From: Methanobacteriota archaeon
Lineage (GTDB): Archaea > Halobacteriota > Methanosarcinia > Methanosarcinales > Methanosarcinaceae
Direction: 5' to 3'
Assembly (NCBI GenBank): GCA_030837265.1
Contig: JAUPKV010000563.1
Location: 1 to 5,857 of the forward strand
Length of the DNA: 5,857 nt
Shown: positions 5,778 to 5,857 of the stretch, piece after piece
Position numbering within the stretch: the stretch's first letter is position 1
How the letters are laid out: each line of letters opens with the position of its first letter
The notes under the pieces: generated by a model
Databases searched by the model: none
The model's input: the letters and a program-made list of their open reading frames with translations, nothing else
What the model was told of the DNA's origin: nothing
Translations under genes and position numbers: made by a program

Positions 5778-5857
5778 TTATTTTAACCAGCCTTTTTCCG
5801 TCCAGTAGTCACAGTTATGCGTCCAGTGATCTTTATTTGCAAGGATTACATATTTGA
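5778..5857 (-). CDS. C-terminal end of a further gene (partial, runs off window)
   Basis: The minus-strand frame entering at the window end is open for 25 codons and stops at 5780-5778. It ends HWTHNCDYWTEKGWLK. The unusual richness in Trp, His, Asp and Lys, with rare codons avoided, looks like real protein and not chance reading; the other two frames are interrupted by stops. The family cannot be decided from this tail; a methyltransferase-type enzyme is one guess without firm support. It points toward the DUF169 gene and may share a transcript with it. Confidence 0.6.
   Translation of the reverse strand, partial: KYVILANKDHWTHNCDYWTEKGWLK

Overview
The window looks archaeal and most resembles a Methanosarcina-type methanogen. 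That is inferred from the sequence alone. The basis is AT-rich intergenic DNA with archaeal box-A-like TATA elements, G-rich Shine-Dalgarno sites, and a set of genes (two divergent MscS-family channels, a DUF421 membrane protein, a small P-loop ATPase, a DUF169/COG2043 protein) that fits such a genome. No rRNA, tRNA, CRISPR array or insertion sequence was recognised.

Layout. (1) Bases 54-308, minus: a small predicted secreted protein with a clear signal peptide, followed by a 390-base AT-rich gap that holds its promoter, a short tandem repeat and the promoter of the next gene. (2) 699-1655, plus: an MscS-family channel. (3) 1656-1933: a 278-base gap with a large nested inverted repeat (1744-1861) and a perfect 16-base palindrome (1878-1893) just ahead of the next gene. 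(4) 1934-2447, plus: a DUF421/YetF-type membrane protein split by one frameshift at an A-tract. (5) 4523-2508, minus: a two-gene unit, a P-loop ATPase with a GTG start followed with no gap (TAAATG junction) by a second, different MscS-family channel. (6) 4704-4934, minus: the C-terminal remnant of a CPA1/NhaP-type cation/proton antiporter with no 5' part, followed by a hairpin and T-rich stretch. (7) 4946-5719, minus: a cysteine-rich DUF169 protein. (8) 5778-5857, minus: the last 25 codons of a further gene that runs off the window.

How the genes may work together. Most of the window concerns the cell membrane and ion or osmotic balance: two mechanosensitive channels, DUF421 and an antiporter remnant. 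The most distinctive arrangement is the ATPase abutting the second MscS gene. Translational coupling suggests the two proteins act together, for example with the ATPase sensing nucleotide or modulating the channel, but this is inference. Two loci show decay (DUF421 frameshift, antiporter fragment), so this is probably a chromosomal region that has been rearranged and is partly degenerating.
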